From Rhizomucor pusillus (lineage: Eukaryota > Mucoromycota > Mucoromycetes > Mucorales > Lichtheimiaceae), in NCBI GenBank assembly GCA_900175165.2, contig FWWN02000423.1:1-46528 (forward strand): a DNA stretch of 46,528 bases. The letters are read 5' to 3'. A program made the position numbers and the translations under genes. Below the pieces are notes generated by a model. That model saw nothing but the letters and a program-made list of their open reading frames with translations, was not told where the DNA came from and ran no database searches. This document shows, piece after piece, positions 14,643 to 26,335 of this stretch (positions are counted from its first letter, which is position 1; each line of letters starts with the position of its first letter).

Positions 14643-16270
14643 TGACCCTTCGAAATGAATATCCACCATCGCCATGTCTCCTTTCTTGATGAAAGTTTTT
14701 CCTGGGATTTTCGCAACGTCGTTCTTGTCCCCTTTCTTCTATTGTCTTCTGTATAAAATGCACGTGTCTCTAGTCCTTTCCTTTGGATGCTTTATGCTGT
14801 GAATGCTGTGTAACTTGCATGTTGCTATTGTAAATTACCCAGTTGCCGGATTTGTCCAGCTTTTTTCTTGCTTCGTATACCCTCACAAAACCTCACTTGG
14901 TACTTTTATATGTGAGCGACTATCTTTTGTCTTGAATTCCGTTTCTTCAGATTTCAAGGATTCCATGGAAACTCGCCTCGTCTCATACGGTCGATTTTTC
15001 GTCGAGTTAGATTAAAAAGTTTGACGGAGTCTAGACACAGCTCGGAAGGGCTGTTCCGTCGGATCAAACCCAGTAAAACGTATAAAAGGGAGGCATTCCT
15101 CGCGCCCTTTTTTCTGCTTCTTTATCCCTTTCATTATCTCTTGGCCGGGTGGGTGGGCCCACTACATCTGTAATTGCCCTTTTGACATTGGCTCTTCCGA
15201 GGATGGTCTGTGGTCCACTGGCTGCACACTGGAGGAAGAGCCTGGCCTTTCATTGCCGTCATCGTGGGGTTTGTAGTGGGAGTTAAGCGTTTCGTTCCCT
15301 GCAAGCTACTTTGGCTCTGGCTTGCAGGTTTTCAGCACGTTAGCTTGAAATTAATAATGAAAATGAATATGAAAATGGGCCTTTGGTCCTTTGGGTGTGC
15401 GGTGGATGTTTGGCTGACGAGTCTTTGATCCTTTTGGTCGTAGAAGACGGTCAGGTTTTAGTCTCTTGACTTTAGCTAGTGATGTTCGTCCTGTCTTGTA
15501 ATTCTGCCTGTATTGACTTTGATCTTGTTCCTTCAACGATCAGTAAGCTCCTCTTGATTCGATCTTTGAATAAACTCAGATCTGGCCGTGCTACTTTGCT
15601 ACACCGTTGGCAGTTGTTTACTTTGTTGTATGTCCTAAAGAAAAGAACGTGAACATACCTAAAAAGGGTCGTCTTGCCACTGCAATGAACCCTTTAGCGT
15701 AGTACTTTCTGAAGAAACTTTTATACCTATTCGGTATATCTGTCTACGCGACAGTTTCTGAATGTGCGTCGTTTATAGCTTTACAAACGAAAGAATGCCT
15801 GTCACAAATTCTAAGCATCCAACAGCGTCAAATATTTTTATTCAAGTAAGAAATGAACGCAAGTGCAGTTTTATTCATTCTACAACCTTGTCCTGGCGCT
15901 GACGACTAAATTAAAAATAGGACAGCAAAAACGGTTAGCCGAAGTAGAAAGATGCTGGCTACTGAAAATTATCTCTCTCGCTTGCATATCATATATTTGA
16001 AATATCCATATATTTAAATATGCATATTTGTGATCGCAAATATCGCATATATGGATATAGGATCCACGGTTTAAAATTACAGTTTCGCTCAACTATCTAC
16101 TTGCATATCTCGACCTAGAATGGTGAATGGTTGAGTTCTATTCTTCCGAGTCCCGGTAATACTAAGCAGAGAAAACTGAAGGTGTATCCAGATAGACACA
16201 CAACCTGTAATCTTGTTATCATCATAATAGTAGTTAAAAGACGAAGAAAAAAGAAGAGGAAAACTATTAT
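14643..16270. other. Gene-poor stretch
   Basis: No coding region is supported. A core-promoter-like motif (gtataaaagg) sits near 15079-15088, and an aataaa polyadenylation-like signal near 15568. These could belong to an old LTR-type insertion, but I found no matching terminal repeats, target duplications or element proteins. Confidence 0.4.
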
Positions 16271-19200
16271 TTATGTAAATATGACCATAGGAACTACTGT
16301 TTCACGAATAGATGAGCCCAACATATTCTCATCTTTTAGATAGTCGAGCGGGAACATGACCAGATGGCCGCGGATCTTGGATAGTTTCTCGAGGATTTGC
16401 TTGCTTGTGAGATCGGGTTTGGCAATGTGGCCGTGTGGTATACTAGATGTATCCGGAATGAACTGCCGGTGCTGTTCGAATGTATGTACGGTATCATCCG
16501 GAACGCATTGGAACAGTTCACGGTATATTACAGAGTTCGTGTCAGCTGTCTTGCGCCAAATATTATAGTAGCAGTGGTCCAAAAGTGGATCGAGCGCCTT
16601 GGCGGCTAGCAAACGCTGCTCCTCCTTGTCATCCTGACGTCTAGAGCGTCTAGAGTGGTCAAGTACTTGATCAGGTTGGTCTGCCTCGATGGCTTTGATG
16701 ACATCCTCGCTATCTGCTGCTGGTGATTCAGATGATAAGCAGCCGTTGCCAGGGTCTCTGAACGGGTTGGTAGGCATTTCATTGTTGGATTCCAACAATT
16801 TCGGCCAATCCGTAAAGTCTAACAAACCGAGATGTTCCTTCCACAACTGTAATCGTAGAGTATTAGCAAACTTTGCGGCCTTGTACTGTAGCAAAAAAAA
16901 ATATTAGCACAGCAATGAAATATATAAAGCGGAATAAAATATCGCAGGCCTACCTCTTTACCATCCATATAGGATGGGATGAGATCTGTATCTTCAATTA
17001 ACATTCCAACTTCAGAGTCACGGTTACCAAGCATGGATCTGTCATTTACGTTGGCTAAAGACCAGAAAATAATGATAAATCAATCATTGTAGGAAAACAA
17101 AGTGCGAAGAGGACAGTTTACCTGAACCGATGATAACCAGTCGATCGTCCACAATAAGGAGCTTGTCGTGGATATAGATCAATTCGCTCACAAAGTGATT
17201 AGGATCCTCGTCCGTCAGGTCCTCGATGCTGTTGCAGTCTGATCGATTGGATCCAGACGACGACTTGTCCCCTTCGCGGAACTGGGCACCGCTGTCTGCC
17301 TTTTTCGACATTTCGTCCCTGGACTTTTTACTTGCGTCTCTGGGTGCAAGCCTGTCCCAGTTTCGAAGACTGTACCATCCAATGTAATCCGAAGGATTGA
17401 TGCCAGCTTCTTGCAGTTTTTCCACGATCGAGAATCCACCGCGGGAGATCGAGACGTACTCAAAATGCATTACATTACTGTTTAAACAAAAAGTCAGAAA
17501 CATCTGCAAAGTGAGTAGTCGTTCCATAGAAGCCTTACCGGGCTGAATAACCTTCGCTTGAAGCCAAGTCTCCTTCGAAGGCAGGAATTAGAGGAATTAA
17601 AATGAATATCTTGAATTTTTCACCAGCTTGATGTGCGCGCTTGATGCGTTCCACCATAGCTTGGGCAATCTTGTTGCGGAGCAGCTTATCTTGCTGCGTT
17701 GCACTAACTAGTAACAGCAATAGTCAAGAAAACACTCCATCACCCAAATTCAAACACCTAAAATACTTACTGAAGAACTGATTTTCAATGTAGATGAAGT
17801 GTTTGGCTTTGCTGATGCATTCCATGTAAGCATTATATATAGAATGCTGCGCGAAGGGGTGAAAATTAGATTTAACATAATCATGAACGAATACGTGTGT
17901 AGTGTACCTCGCGTTCGATACCAGAGCTCCACTCTGCCGAGCTGCGTAAAAGCTGAACTCGGCACGATCCCTTGAATTTGCTTTCGTCTCTGGCAGCGAC
18001 GTATTCACCCTTTGGCATCAAAAACGGAACGCTGGGACGATGCATGCCTTTACTTGCTTTCAAAAAGTTCCATCTCTGAATAAAGTGACGAGCTACATCT
18101 CTTGCTATTGGACCGACCTACGGGATCATTTAAGCATCGTTTGCAGTGCTATCCCGAAATTTTGTCTCTTGGCTTACCACACCGATGGTAACATCGTGCC
18201 AGGGCATTCTTGGTGTAACTTCTCGGTTCACGAGCGTCTGATCGTATTGTGTCACTAATTAAAGTCCTAAATACGTTATCATATTATTCCAAGCCATTTT
18301 TCACTTTTACCATTCGCGAAATCTTTGACGCGTGGATTAGAATAGTCTTGGCCGGGTATCATTTCGTATTCATGTCCGTCTGCCGGATAATCGGCAAGAC
18401 GATGGGCATGTGTATCCCAGCGACTATGATGTAATGTTTAAAATGAGCTACTTTCGTTTCCATTGTTGCCGACTGTTTCCATACCCATAGCAGAGATCCA
18501 AACCACCAATGAATGCTAAACGATTATCGACGACGACGATTTTCTATGGAATAAAGTTAGTGTAACTTGGCCTTTGCTGCCCCTTCTATCACGATGTGTC
18601 TCGTGTTACCTCGTGATGCGACCAAAAAAGTACAGTGTTGTCGATCGACCTGTGATCAGGAGACCGTTGCACTTGTCAAATTTTGCATGAGTATCACTGG
18701 CATGTTAGAGCCAGTTGCTGCTTCTGTCTCTTACCAATAATATTCGGATGCATGCTCTGCAGCCATTGTTTAGTGTGCGCAGAATCGATCGTCAAGGCAA
18801 CCTGCATTTCCTTATAGACAACAATGTAAATCATGACTCCTTCGCGGGCTTTGCGCTGAAGCAACCGATCAATGCGGAATTCTTCGTTCTTTGCTGGCGG
18901 TCGCCGGAGATACTGGAAGAAGAGAAATAAAGATCGAATCCTACCATGCAGGCTTCGCTATGGCTTACCAGTTCTGGTGAGAGCCACCAATCTGCAATGT
19001 AGATTTCAGATTTTGCAGAAAGGATAGCTTCAGCGACAGCGTTGAAATGATCTAACGTGGGTACAAGATAGTAATTTAGCCAAGATATGAGGGATTCTTA
19101 TCAATGGTGTTTCTATTACCTTCTGCATCAACGAACCACTTGACTTTGGCGTTGTGGCGGATCGGTGCAAAGGAATTAAACCGCTGTGTTTTCACCCAGG

Positions 19201-21015
19201 GACTTTCCTGCTGCACTTTTCTGATACCGTTCATCCATTCTTCAACTTGTCGTCTGCTGCCCTTGATTGTGATTTTGCGGAAGCGATTCTGCAATGTAAT
19301 ATGATGATGATATTTGCCAAAGATGCCGGGTGTCTGGTTGCTGAATTGGAAACTCTTGTCCAGCAAGAAAACGTCTGTTGGAGAAGTGGATGCAATGTCT
19401 GCCAAAAATGCAATGTAAGAGTCACGTAAAATGACCCATTCTCTCGTCCAGGATTGCGTTTTGAGAGTGTGGCAAAGATGTCTGCTTACGAAGCGGACGC
19501 GGTTCTCCAGATAGCCCTCTTTGCCCTTCCATCCCATATCCTGCACGATACTGATAGCTGATATCTCAAGGAATTCGCAAATGTCGTAGCTAACAAGCAT
19601 GTGTGCTTTCTGAAGCAATTGTTTAAGGTATTTTGTCAAGGCTTTTCTTCGATTTAAGGCGGCTTTCTTTCGTTCTTCGCCGTCAAGCTCTTCCTCGTTG
19701 TCCATGCCGATACCATGACGGGCCGTTTGAATGATATTCTGCAGCTGGTTAGGGAACGGTGGAGGTGCGGGGACGTAGTCGAACTGGGACTTGACTTTTA
19801 GACGATAGTGCAACGCCACGAAATCGGCCATTGTCTTACGAATAACCCACTTTATGTCACCATACTGCAATTCGACCCTGAACACGAGCTGTGTGATACC
19901 GAATATCGTTGTGGACTCCGAATCTGTCACTGCAACCTTTAATTGATTATTTAATGAAGCGCATTCTCCTATACGAGATAACGTTTTCCTAGCCCTTACC
20001 GAAAGCAAGCCCAACAAAATAGGAGGCTACATTTCCTTCGTTTAGTAACAAACTCATACTCAAACTTGGCAGTTGTATTTACCAGTTTGCGTTTTGAGTT
20101 GTCGTACGATAAGGCAATGAAAGGCGGTTCGAAAAGCGGCGGGTAGTACGGAGCAAGCGAGGTTGTAACTTCAGACTCGACTTCCTTAGGATGGTTGGGT
20201 AGGCTGTGTATGTTGGAAATAAGTCGCACTTTATCCAGAGTTTTCATCCATTGACGGTGTGCGAATCCTTTTCCTTCTCGCTGTCGATACTCATTCTCGC
20301 TTGCTTGAGACGACGATGATGACGATGACGACGAAGACGTTGACGATGAAGGCACCGGTACCGGTGCTGCTGCTGATGATGACGATGATGGTGCGGCAAC
20401 CGCCGGTGCTGCTCCGCCATCCGCAGCCTGGGATTTTTTAGCCTCATCTTCGGGTTTCGACTGAAAAGGATGCTTGAAATAATTTCGATCGCTGTCGTCG
20501 ATCTCTGCAAGTGTGGGCTGCCTATCCATCTCCAAATCGTGGGGCGAAGGCAGAGCGTCGTCATCGTTTGTTTGCGGCGTAGTCATTTCGTAAGCTTCCT
20601 CCCCAGATGATGTATCTTCTGCTACATTTGATGAGCCATCTATTATTTCTTGGCGTCGGCTAAGCGGCCGTGGCCGTCGTCCAAGACGGGGAATATCCTG
20701 TTGGCTGGAACTCCGGCTATCAGCTATACCACCTCCATCAGTCTGATGCTTGAGGCGATCAACCACGCGGTGCCACTGGTTGCGAGCGTCAAATGAAGGA
20801 AATGCAGCCGTGGGCGGGCGGCGATTGAGTGCCTGAGGTCTTCGACTCTCGGGGGATTCTGGCGACATTGGGTAGGAGGTACCTTCGTCGTTGTGCGTTG
20901 GCGTATAGTGGCTCTCAGCGGCGGTGCTGCTGCTCACGTCTATGCTCGGCGGCACGTTGGCCGGTCTGTGCCTTTGTTTAAAATAGTCGGCAGAGTCGCC
21001 AATAGGTGTTGTCAT
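16271..21015 (-). CDS. Phospholipase D1 (Spo14 type; PX-PH-HKD)
   Basis: Fourteen exons on the minus strand: 20083-21015, 19120-19936, 18969-19051, 18735-18912, 18610-18671, 18485-18543, 18311-18423, 18178-18254, 17908-18117, 17771-17846, 17539-17707, 17122-17477, 16954-17054 and 16271-16885; 1282 aa. It hydrolyses phosphatidylcholine to phosphatidic acid and choline at membranes, usually PI(4,5)P2-dependent. Residues 1-290 are disordered, with a poly-Ser run. A PX domain ([18 protein letters not shown]) and a PH domain (GYLENRVRF…[14 protein letters not shown]) precede the catalytic core. Both HKD motifs are intact: [17 protein letters not shown] (~689) and [19 protein letters not shown] (~1027). 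The C-terminal VPMVIFT is the conserved PLD1 end needed for activity in relatives. The first in-frame ATG (21013-21015) was taken as the start. Confidence 0.93.
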
Positions 21016-21655
21016 GGCGGAAACGTCGCCAAGCGATACGGTGCTGGAGAAAGGCGTAAAGAGAGAACGAGTAAAAGAAGAAGAAAAAAATGTGCGCTCT
21101 CCCTTTTTCGACAAGCATCATGGCAAAACGGCGGGCGGCGCTTGATTTAACATATCACCATTGTTCTTTTTGTCTTTCATCATGCATTGCGCGCGCCGAA
21201 TAGGAAAGCTGTCATTGGGTTACAAAAAATTGGCTGCCATTTATCAGCCGTAAAGTCACTGGACCTCTCAAATTTCCTATGCATTACGTTCATGCGGTTA
21301 TATATTTAGCACTGCCTATTTGGCGCATGCACAGACCTTTGCAGTACTCCGTGGACAGGCTTAAGGAGACTTGCTGCAGCGTAGTAGTGGTAGTAGTCCT
21401 CAAAGACATTATGTAGCACCAACGTAATGCCTTGAGCACCTCATTAAATTAGCACTAAATTCTCGTGTTCCTTCTTCCTATTTAACCCAAACTACATGTT
21501 ATATTATTACTCTTATGTATATATTATCATCATTACGTATGTGGTAGTGTAGTACTCAAAAGATATGCACAGATTAAAAATGCTAAATATGTACCGGATT
21601 CGAATAATGCTTTCTATCCTTCTAGTTCTTTCTCATTTCTTCTTCTATTGTTGGA
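21016..21655. other. Intergenic region between PLD1 and RhoGAP genes
   Basis: 640 bp upstream of PLD1 and downstream of the RhoGAP stop, both on the minus strand. It is AT-rich with a short tagtag repeat near 21381-21396. No reading frame stands out. Confidence 0.6.
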
Positions 21656-22859
21656 TCAGCGTTGCGCTCGAGAATATTGCGTTAAATAATTGGACTTGTC
21701 TGTTGTTGACAATGTCGTCACTGGCTTTGTAGCAATGTTTGATGGAAAGTCTTTCCGACTGATTACTTTGAGAAAATCCTGTTCTCCGAGTAACCATCCA
21801 GGCTCGCGATCGAGCATCGTTGCTGCCTCCTCTCTTGGCTCATATGAGTTCGACAGGCTTAGCTGCAATCGACACGGCAGCAGTAGAGGTCCAGTATCCT
21901 GCAAAGTTATTGAGTGTCGGCAAGCATACAAACAATCCAGACAACAAGGAAGGCATACCATTGACCGATAAGTTGAGGGTGGGGTGAGGATCAGGTCTTC
22001 GAATATCTGATTCCAGAGTGTATTTCGCCGTACGATATCGTGCTGCAAGAGTTCTTGGGGTTTGTACATTAATTGCTTGCGCCGCTGCACCATGCTGAGC
22101 AATATACGACGCGCCTTGATGCCCAAGGAACCAGGCTGGGGTGGCACGGCAGCCGCAGCCATTGCTGGCAAAAGTTGCGTTGTGCCATCCAAGTGAACGC
22201 ACGTAGGAGCGAATATGATTGCCAGGTTCGTCGCGGTCATCTTGTTGACTATGCAATGTTGGCTGATGTCATGCGCTAACTCCAGTACGTAGTACAGCAA
22301 ATCTCGATATTCACGGGGCAATGCCTGGCAGAGATCAATGAGTCGATGCACCCTGCTCGCTCTGTCCTCTCTGTCATCTGTGATATGCGAGGTCGCGTTG
22401 AGCAGGCAGAAACACAAAACAACGCAAGAAATTATATTTACCGTATGCGTTCAGCATTGTAGACTGGTAAGTTGCTGGGATCACAGCCTCGGGTAGGAGA
22501 CGAAGGTAGCGTTTGAATAGCCCAGCAACAGCGTGGATGGGTATCTGACTGAGGTCAATGTTACTTTTGCATGCTTCGAACTGCTCCTGTAATTTGTCCA
22601 TGAGTGCTGAAGAGCCCGAGTGTCGAAAGATGCCTTCCACGCTAAGTCCTGGAATGTATAATTAATACACAAGATCTATTACTGCAAAAGTATTTGATTT
22701 ATCGGCACCTCTGCGTCTGATTTCTTGCTCGCATTTCGCAAGCACTGTCGGTACGGTCAAATTAGCGGCGGTTGTAAATCCAGAGCGCTCGACAGCAAAT
22801 GAAAGGCTGCCCCCGAAAAGTCTTGTGTGCCGCTGCTGCTGATGATGTCCAATAGCCAT
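21656..22859 (-). CDS. RhoGAP domain protein
   Basis: Four exons on the minus strand: 22709-22859, 22442-22648, 21959-22377 and 21656-21898; 339 aa. It is predicted to stimulate GTP hydrolysis by Rho-family GTPases. The GAP fold is complete: FGGSLSFAVE at the start, LSVEGIFRHSGSSALMDKL with the arginine finger (~residue 57), IHAVAGLFKRYLRLLPEAVI, and MTATNLAIIFAPT with the conserved asparagine. An insertion rich in Ala/Gln/Pro (LLPAMAAAAVPPQPG) lies between GAP helices, and a C-terminal extension of ~130 residues has no recognised domain. There is no SH3, BAR or LIM partner domain, so it is a minimal GAP. The Rho/Cdc42 target cannot be read from sequence. Confidence 0.9.
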
Positions 22860-23260
22860 GAAAGGGTGTGTAAGAAAGGAATGTGAGGAAAAAGGAATCA
22901 ACAAGGAACTCTAGCCGGGTTTTCTTTAATAGCTCTCGGAAAATTTAAAAAAGAAAATAACTAATTCGTATGTAATGCATTGAGAGAGACGATAGATGCT
23001 GCTACTTGTGTTTCTAGTTGTTGGTTTAAAAATAGAAAACATAGATACATGGTGACAACAAGCAAACTTCTTTTCTACGGTCACGATGTCGTCTGTTGCA
23101 ATCACTCACACGCACATTGAACAAGACATAACGCCGGCTTTGATCCACCTTCCTTTTTTGAAAAGAGCGCGCGCGTATGTTGTGTCTTGTGGATATCACC
23201 GTGCATTGATGCTCTCTCCACAGTAAAGATCTTGATTCTCTTTATTCGGAATATTTCACC
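22860..23260. other. Divergent promoter region, RhoGAP / zinc-ribbon gene
   Basis: 401 bp between divergent starts. It includes a gcgcgcgc run near 23166-23174 and a favourable 'tcaccATGg' start context for the plus-strand gene. Nothing else is seen. Confidence 0.5.
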
Positions 23261-23857
23261 ATGGGAACAGTTCTCAACAACTGCACGATTCTTGAAGCGA
23301 TGTTCCGTGAAATGGAACACAAGACATGTGGAGTTTGCAGGGGCAAGATCGTGTTTGCATCGAGAGATCAGAGCAGAGAAGTGCTCGGTGCAGCAGCGTA
23401 TTGCAATCACTGCAAATCGTTTGTTGAACAATACAACTCTTCGTTGAGACTGGATATGACCGTGTATCAAGATGACGACATCGTCCGGCATGTTTCTGCA
23501 TTTGATAAGTCCCTTGAACCTTTCCTTGGATGTTCCATGAAACGCCTGATAGAGGTAAAAACATATTTGTCATTGATTGCATAGCAACATCTCACATTAT
23601 CGATGATTAGCTCGCTAGGAAACATCCAAACCTCCTTGGAGAGCTTGAAGAGAAGTTGCAGGGATTAAGATGCCATCTGATCCTAAAAAAGAAACAAAAG
23701 GTAATGTTAACATCGAGTAGAGATAGTATGCATGTAGGATAGAGAATAATTAATCTACTCTACTTAGAATATGGGTCTGCCTGTCGTGGACGGGATTATT
23801 CCTGCAGAAGCCTACTGGGATCCGCATTTAGACAGCAGCAGTTCACCAAATGCATAG
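23261..23857 (+). CDS. Small zinc-ribbon protein, possibly RPA-C/MEIOB-like OB fold
   Basis: Three exons: 23261-23554, 23611-23700 and 23768-23857; 157 aa. A CxxC…CxxC pair (C23/C26 and C48/C51, in KTCGVCRGK and AAYCNHCKSF) is followed by alternating hydrophobic strands (LRLDMTVYQDDDIV), an LGCSMKRLIELA helix, and LRCHLILKKKQ. This order (zinc ribbon embedded in an OB-fold barrel) recalls the C-terminal domain of RPA70 and MEIOB-type meiotic ssDNA-binding proteins. The resemblance is by pattern only and the function is inferred. The protein is far shorter than RPA70 or MEIOB, so it would be a stand-alone domain, or further exons are missed. The exon joins are all in phase with good splice sites. 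Confidence 0.6.
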
Positions 23858-24044
23858 TTCCACCAAGCTTATCTCTTGCAGTCATCACGCATACTGTAGC
23901 ATGGATACCCCCGACTCCAAGCGTCTTCCATATTTTATTATTATCATATGTATCATTCTTCATACAAACATATACACGCATGATGTATATATTTTTCAGC
24001 TCCTTTATTCTACCCCAAGCAATGTAAATAGAAACTTCGTCTAG

Positions 24045-24344
24045 GCTTACCAGCTGTCAAACTGTCAATGGACAACAGCACCCGTTTTTCTCCGCTAGAA
24101 ATGTTAATGATCTTCCAATTGCTGCTCCTGGAACCAGACGTTTTCCGGAACATGCTACATCTTTGACAGCTGTAGCATATTGGGAAAAGGTAGTCTGACG
24201 TAGCACGGGGAAAGCAGAAAAACAGAGCGTTGATCAAGACCTATCTATTACTACTTTCAGGGGCAAAAAGCTAGTACACATGGAGCTTTTGGATCACGCT
24301 GCTCCATCCTTTGCTTAACAAAATATTACCAGTCTGCACCCTAA
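24045..24344 (+). CDS. Unidentified coding fragment, two exons
   Basis: After an acceptor at 24044 (…cgtctag) the frame LTSCQTVNGQQHPFF…PIAAPGTRRF…AVAYWEK runs to a GTAG donor at 24190. It resumes at 24261 (after …ctttcag) as GQKASTHGAFGSRCSIL and stops at 24344. Composition and splice sites look genuine, but there is no start codon and no recognised family. It could be the end of an unannotated gene, a further exon of the zinc-ribbon gene, or a remnant. A 21-nt segment just upstream (24024-24044, gtaaat…ctag) could be another ultrashort intron, though evidence is thin. Confidence 0.3.
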
Positions 24345-24574
24345 GCTATGCATTCCTCGTGTATACCTGTCGGTGTGTGTGCACGCGTGGTAGTAGATTG
24401 GAGTTTTGCTCGTGGACGCCGGGGCACCTCGTGCAATGCTTTGCGTGTCCCAGCCCGTCCGCCGCAGAATTCACCGGCCGAACCCCGATACTCAAAAGTG
24501 GGTGTCGCGCCGTTTGCATCACAGGTCAGACGTCGTCCCTCTCTCTCTTTTTTTCCCTTTATACCATCTGAGCA

Positions 24575-25207
24575 ATGTCCTGGCAGCAATACGTCGACAG
24601 CAACCTTGTTGGTACCGGCCATGTTAGCAAGGCCGCCATCTATGGCCTCAACGGCGGTCAGTGGGCCGTTTCACCGGGATTCTCTGTAAGTCATCTCCTA
24701 ATGTACCTCTCGCGTCTTACTTTATCGTCGACCTTGCTAAACTCTCAACCTCTCCTTTCTTTAGCTTTCTTCCAATGAAATCCAAGAACTCAAGAATGGC
24801 TTCACCAACGCAGACCAGGTGCAAGCTTCCGGTGTCCATGTGAACGGTGTAAAGTACTTGACCCTTAGAGCCGACGACCGTTCAATCTACGGCAAGAAGG
24901 TATGCATACGCAGCAGCAGCAGTGGCAGGCAGAAATTTGGTTTTCTGGAAACTTACATGTTGAACGCTGCAGGGAGCCGATGGTGTTTGCATTGTGAAGA
25001 CCAACCAGGCTATTTTGGTGGGTGTGTACACCGAAGGCATCCAGCCTGGACAATGCACCAAGGTCGTTGAAGGTTTAGCAGACTACTTGATCTCCGTTGG
25101 CTACGTAAGTGCTATATTCGGATGCATCACCTCCGCCCGTGCTCATGCTCACTCGCTCTTGCTTTTCCTTTTGCTCCATTTCCTCCTTTTGCTCTATTCG
25201 ACAGTAA
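24575..25207 (+). CDS. Profilin
   Basis: Exons: 24575-24685, 24765-24899, 24973-25104 and 25205-25207; 126 aa, the standard fungal length. Profilin binds G-actin and poly-proline and feeds formin-driven filament assembly in the cytoplasm. The N-terminal helix MSWQQYVDSNLVGTGHVSKA is the diagnostic actin/poly-Pro signature, and the C-terminal helix VVEGLADYLISVGY is also canonical. The final intron (25105-25204, 100 nt) falls exactly between the last sense codon and the stop, so the terminal exon begins with TAA. A pyrimidine-rich tract (ctctctctttttttccc) lies just upstream of the ATG, common at highly expressed fungal genes. Confidence 0.97.
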
Positions 25208-25409
25208 TGATATATCAAAATAAACAACAAACAAGGAATATTCAAGAATATCCATCGTGTAAAACTCGTCATCAGCTTTTCCATTTTTCCTCATTTTTCT
25301 GAGGAACTGAAATAAAAACACTCAAGTTCGGTTTTTCGTGTATAAACTTTGTTGGTGTGCGGAGGTGATCAGAGATCGCCCCACAACTTTCGTCCTCCTC
25401 CACTTTCTG

Positions 25410-26257
25410 ATGGTCGACTTGAAAGGTTGGGTATATAAAAATATTATGGAAAAGGAACGACACGCTCATGAACACGTTGTAAAGTACTGATTCTCGGTGC
25501 CGGTTACGGCACTCGGTTGCAGCGAGACCTCGAGGCATCCTCTGAACACAAGCACCTGCTTGGCGTGCCCAAGGCACTGCTACCACTCGGCGATCGGGAT
25601 GCGCTCATCACGCACTGGCTCGAGCTCTTCTCAAAACACAACATTAACGACATTTACATTGTATGCAACGGCGCCACCTACGACGCATTCTGCGGATGGG
25701 CTGAACGCAACAACGTGCCAAAGGACCGGATCGTCAGCGACGGCACGCTTACGAACGAGACCCGGCTGGGTGCAGTGCCTGACATCAAATTTGGCATTAA
25801 GCACTTTGGACTTGAAAGGGAAACGGTGCTTGTCATCGGGGGAGATACACTGTTCCTGAAGGATTTCTCGCTGCAGGACTTGCTGCACAAAATTACGCCC
25901 GGACAATGCATGGTCACTACCTATCCCGTACCTGAGCATCTTGTCCACAAGCACGGTATTGTCGAAACTGACAGCAACGGTGTCATGACCAACTTTTTGG
26001 AGAAACCTGATCCGTCCGAAACATCCTCCCGCTCTGCCTGCCCGTGCTTTTACGTGTTTGACCCAAAGTCCTTGCCGCTGCTCGACGAGTTCATTGCTGC
26101 GTGCCAAGGCCAGCCAAAGGAGACATTCGACGCGACCGGCAAGTTCCTCACATACTTGTACCCTCGCTTCAAAGTCGCAACATACCCAATCTCTGGACGG
26201 ATAGATGTTGGTGGATTGCAGTCATACATTGAGGCCAACGAGTACTTTAAACAATAA
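25410..26257 (+). CDS. Sugar-phosphate nucleotidyltransferase (NTP_transferase family)
   Basis: Exons 25410-25425 and 25485-26257; 262 aa. The tiny first exon encodes MVDLK and joins to VLILGAGYGTRLQRDL, which restores the complete nucleotide-binding signature (GAG-x-GTR) of glucose-1-phosphate-type nucleotidyltransferases. Further family features are the PKALLPLG sugar-phosphate loop, VIGGDTLFL with the metal-binding Asp, and a Glu-Lys-Pro turn (NFLEKPDPSE). It should transfer an NMP to a sugar phosphate to make an NDP-sugar. There is no left-handed beta-helix acyltransferase domain, so it is a single-domain enzyme, unlike GlmU or eIF2B-type relatives. The sugar and nucleotide cannot be named. 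The start 202 bp after profilin is well supported by the rejoined motif. Confidence 0.85.
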
Positions 26258-26335
26258 GAGACAACACTACTCCAGCTCCTAAACAGCAATAGAAAGTTTT
26301 TTCCTTTTGTCCTCCCATCGATAAACCTTTTTAAT

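Noticed and set aside
15070..15580. Possible LTR (TATA-like and AATAAA-like signals in order)
   Set aside because: No matching repeat copy, no TG…CA inverted ends with target duplication, and no pol-like coding sequence nearby.
20244..20564. Minus-strand frame rich in Arg/His
   Set aside because: It is the alternative frame of the poly-Ser repeat in PLD1 exon 1.
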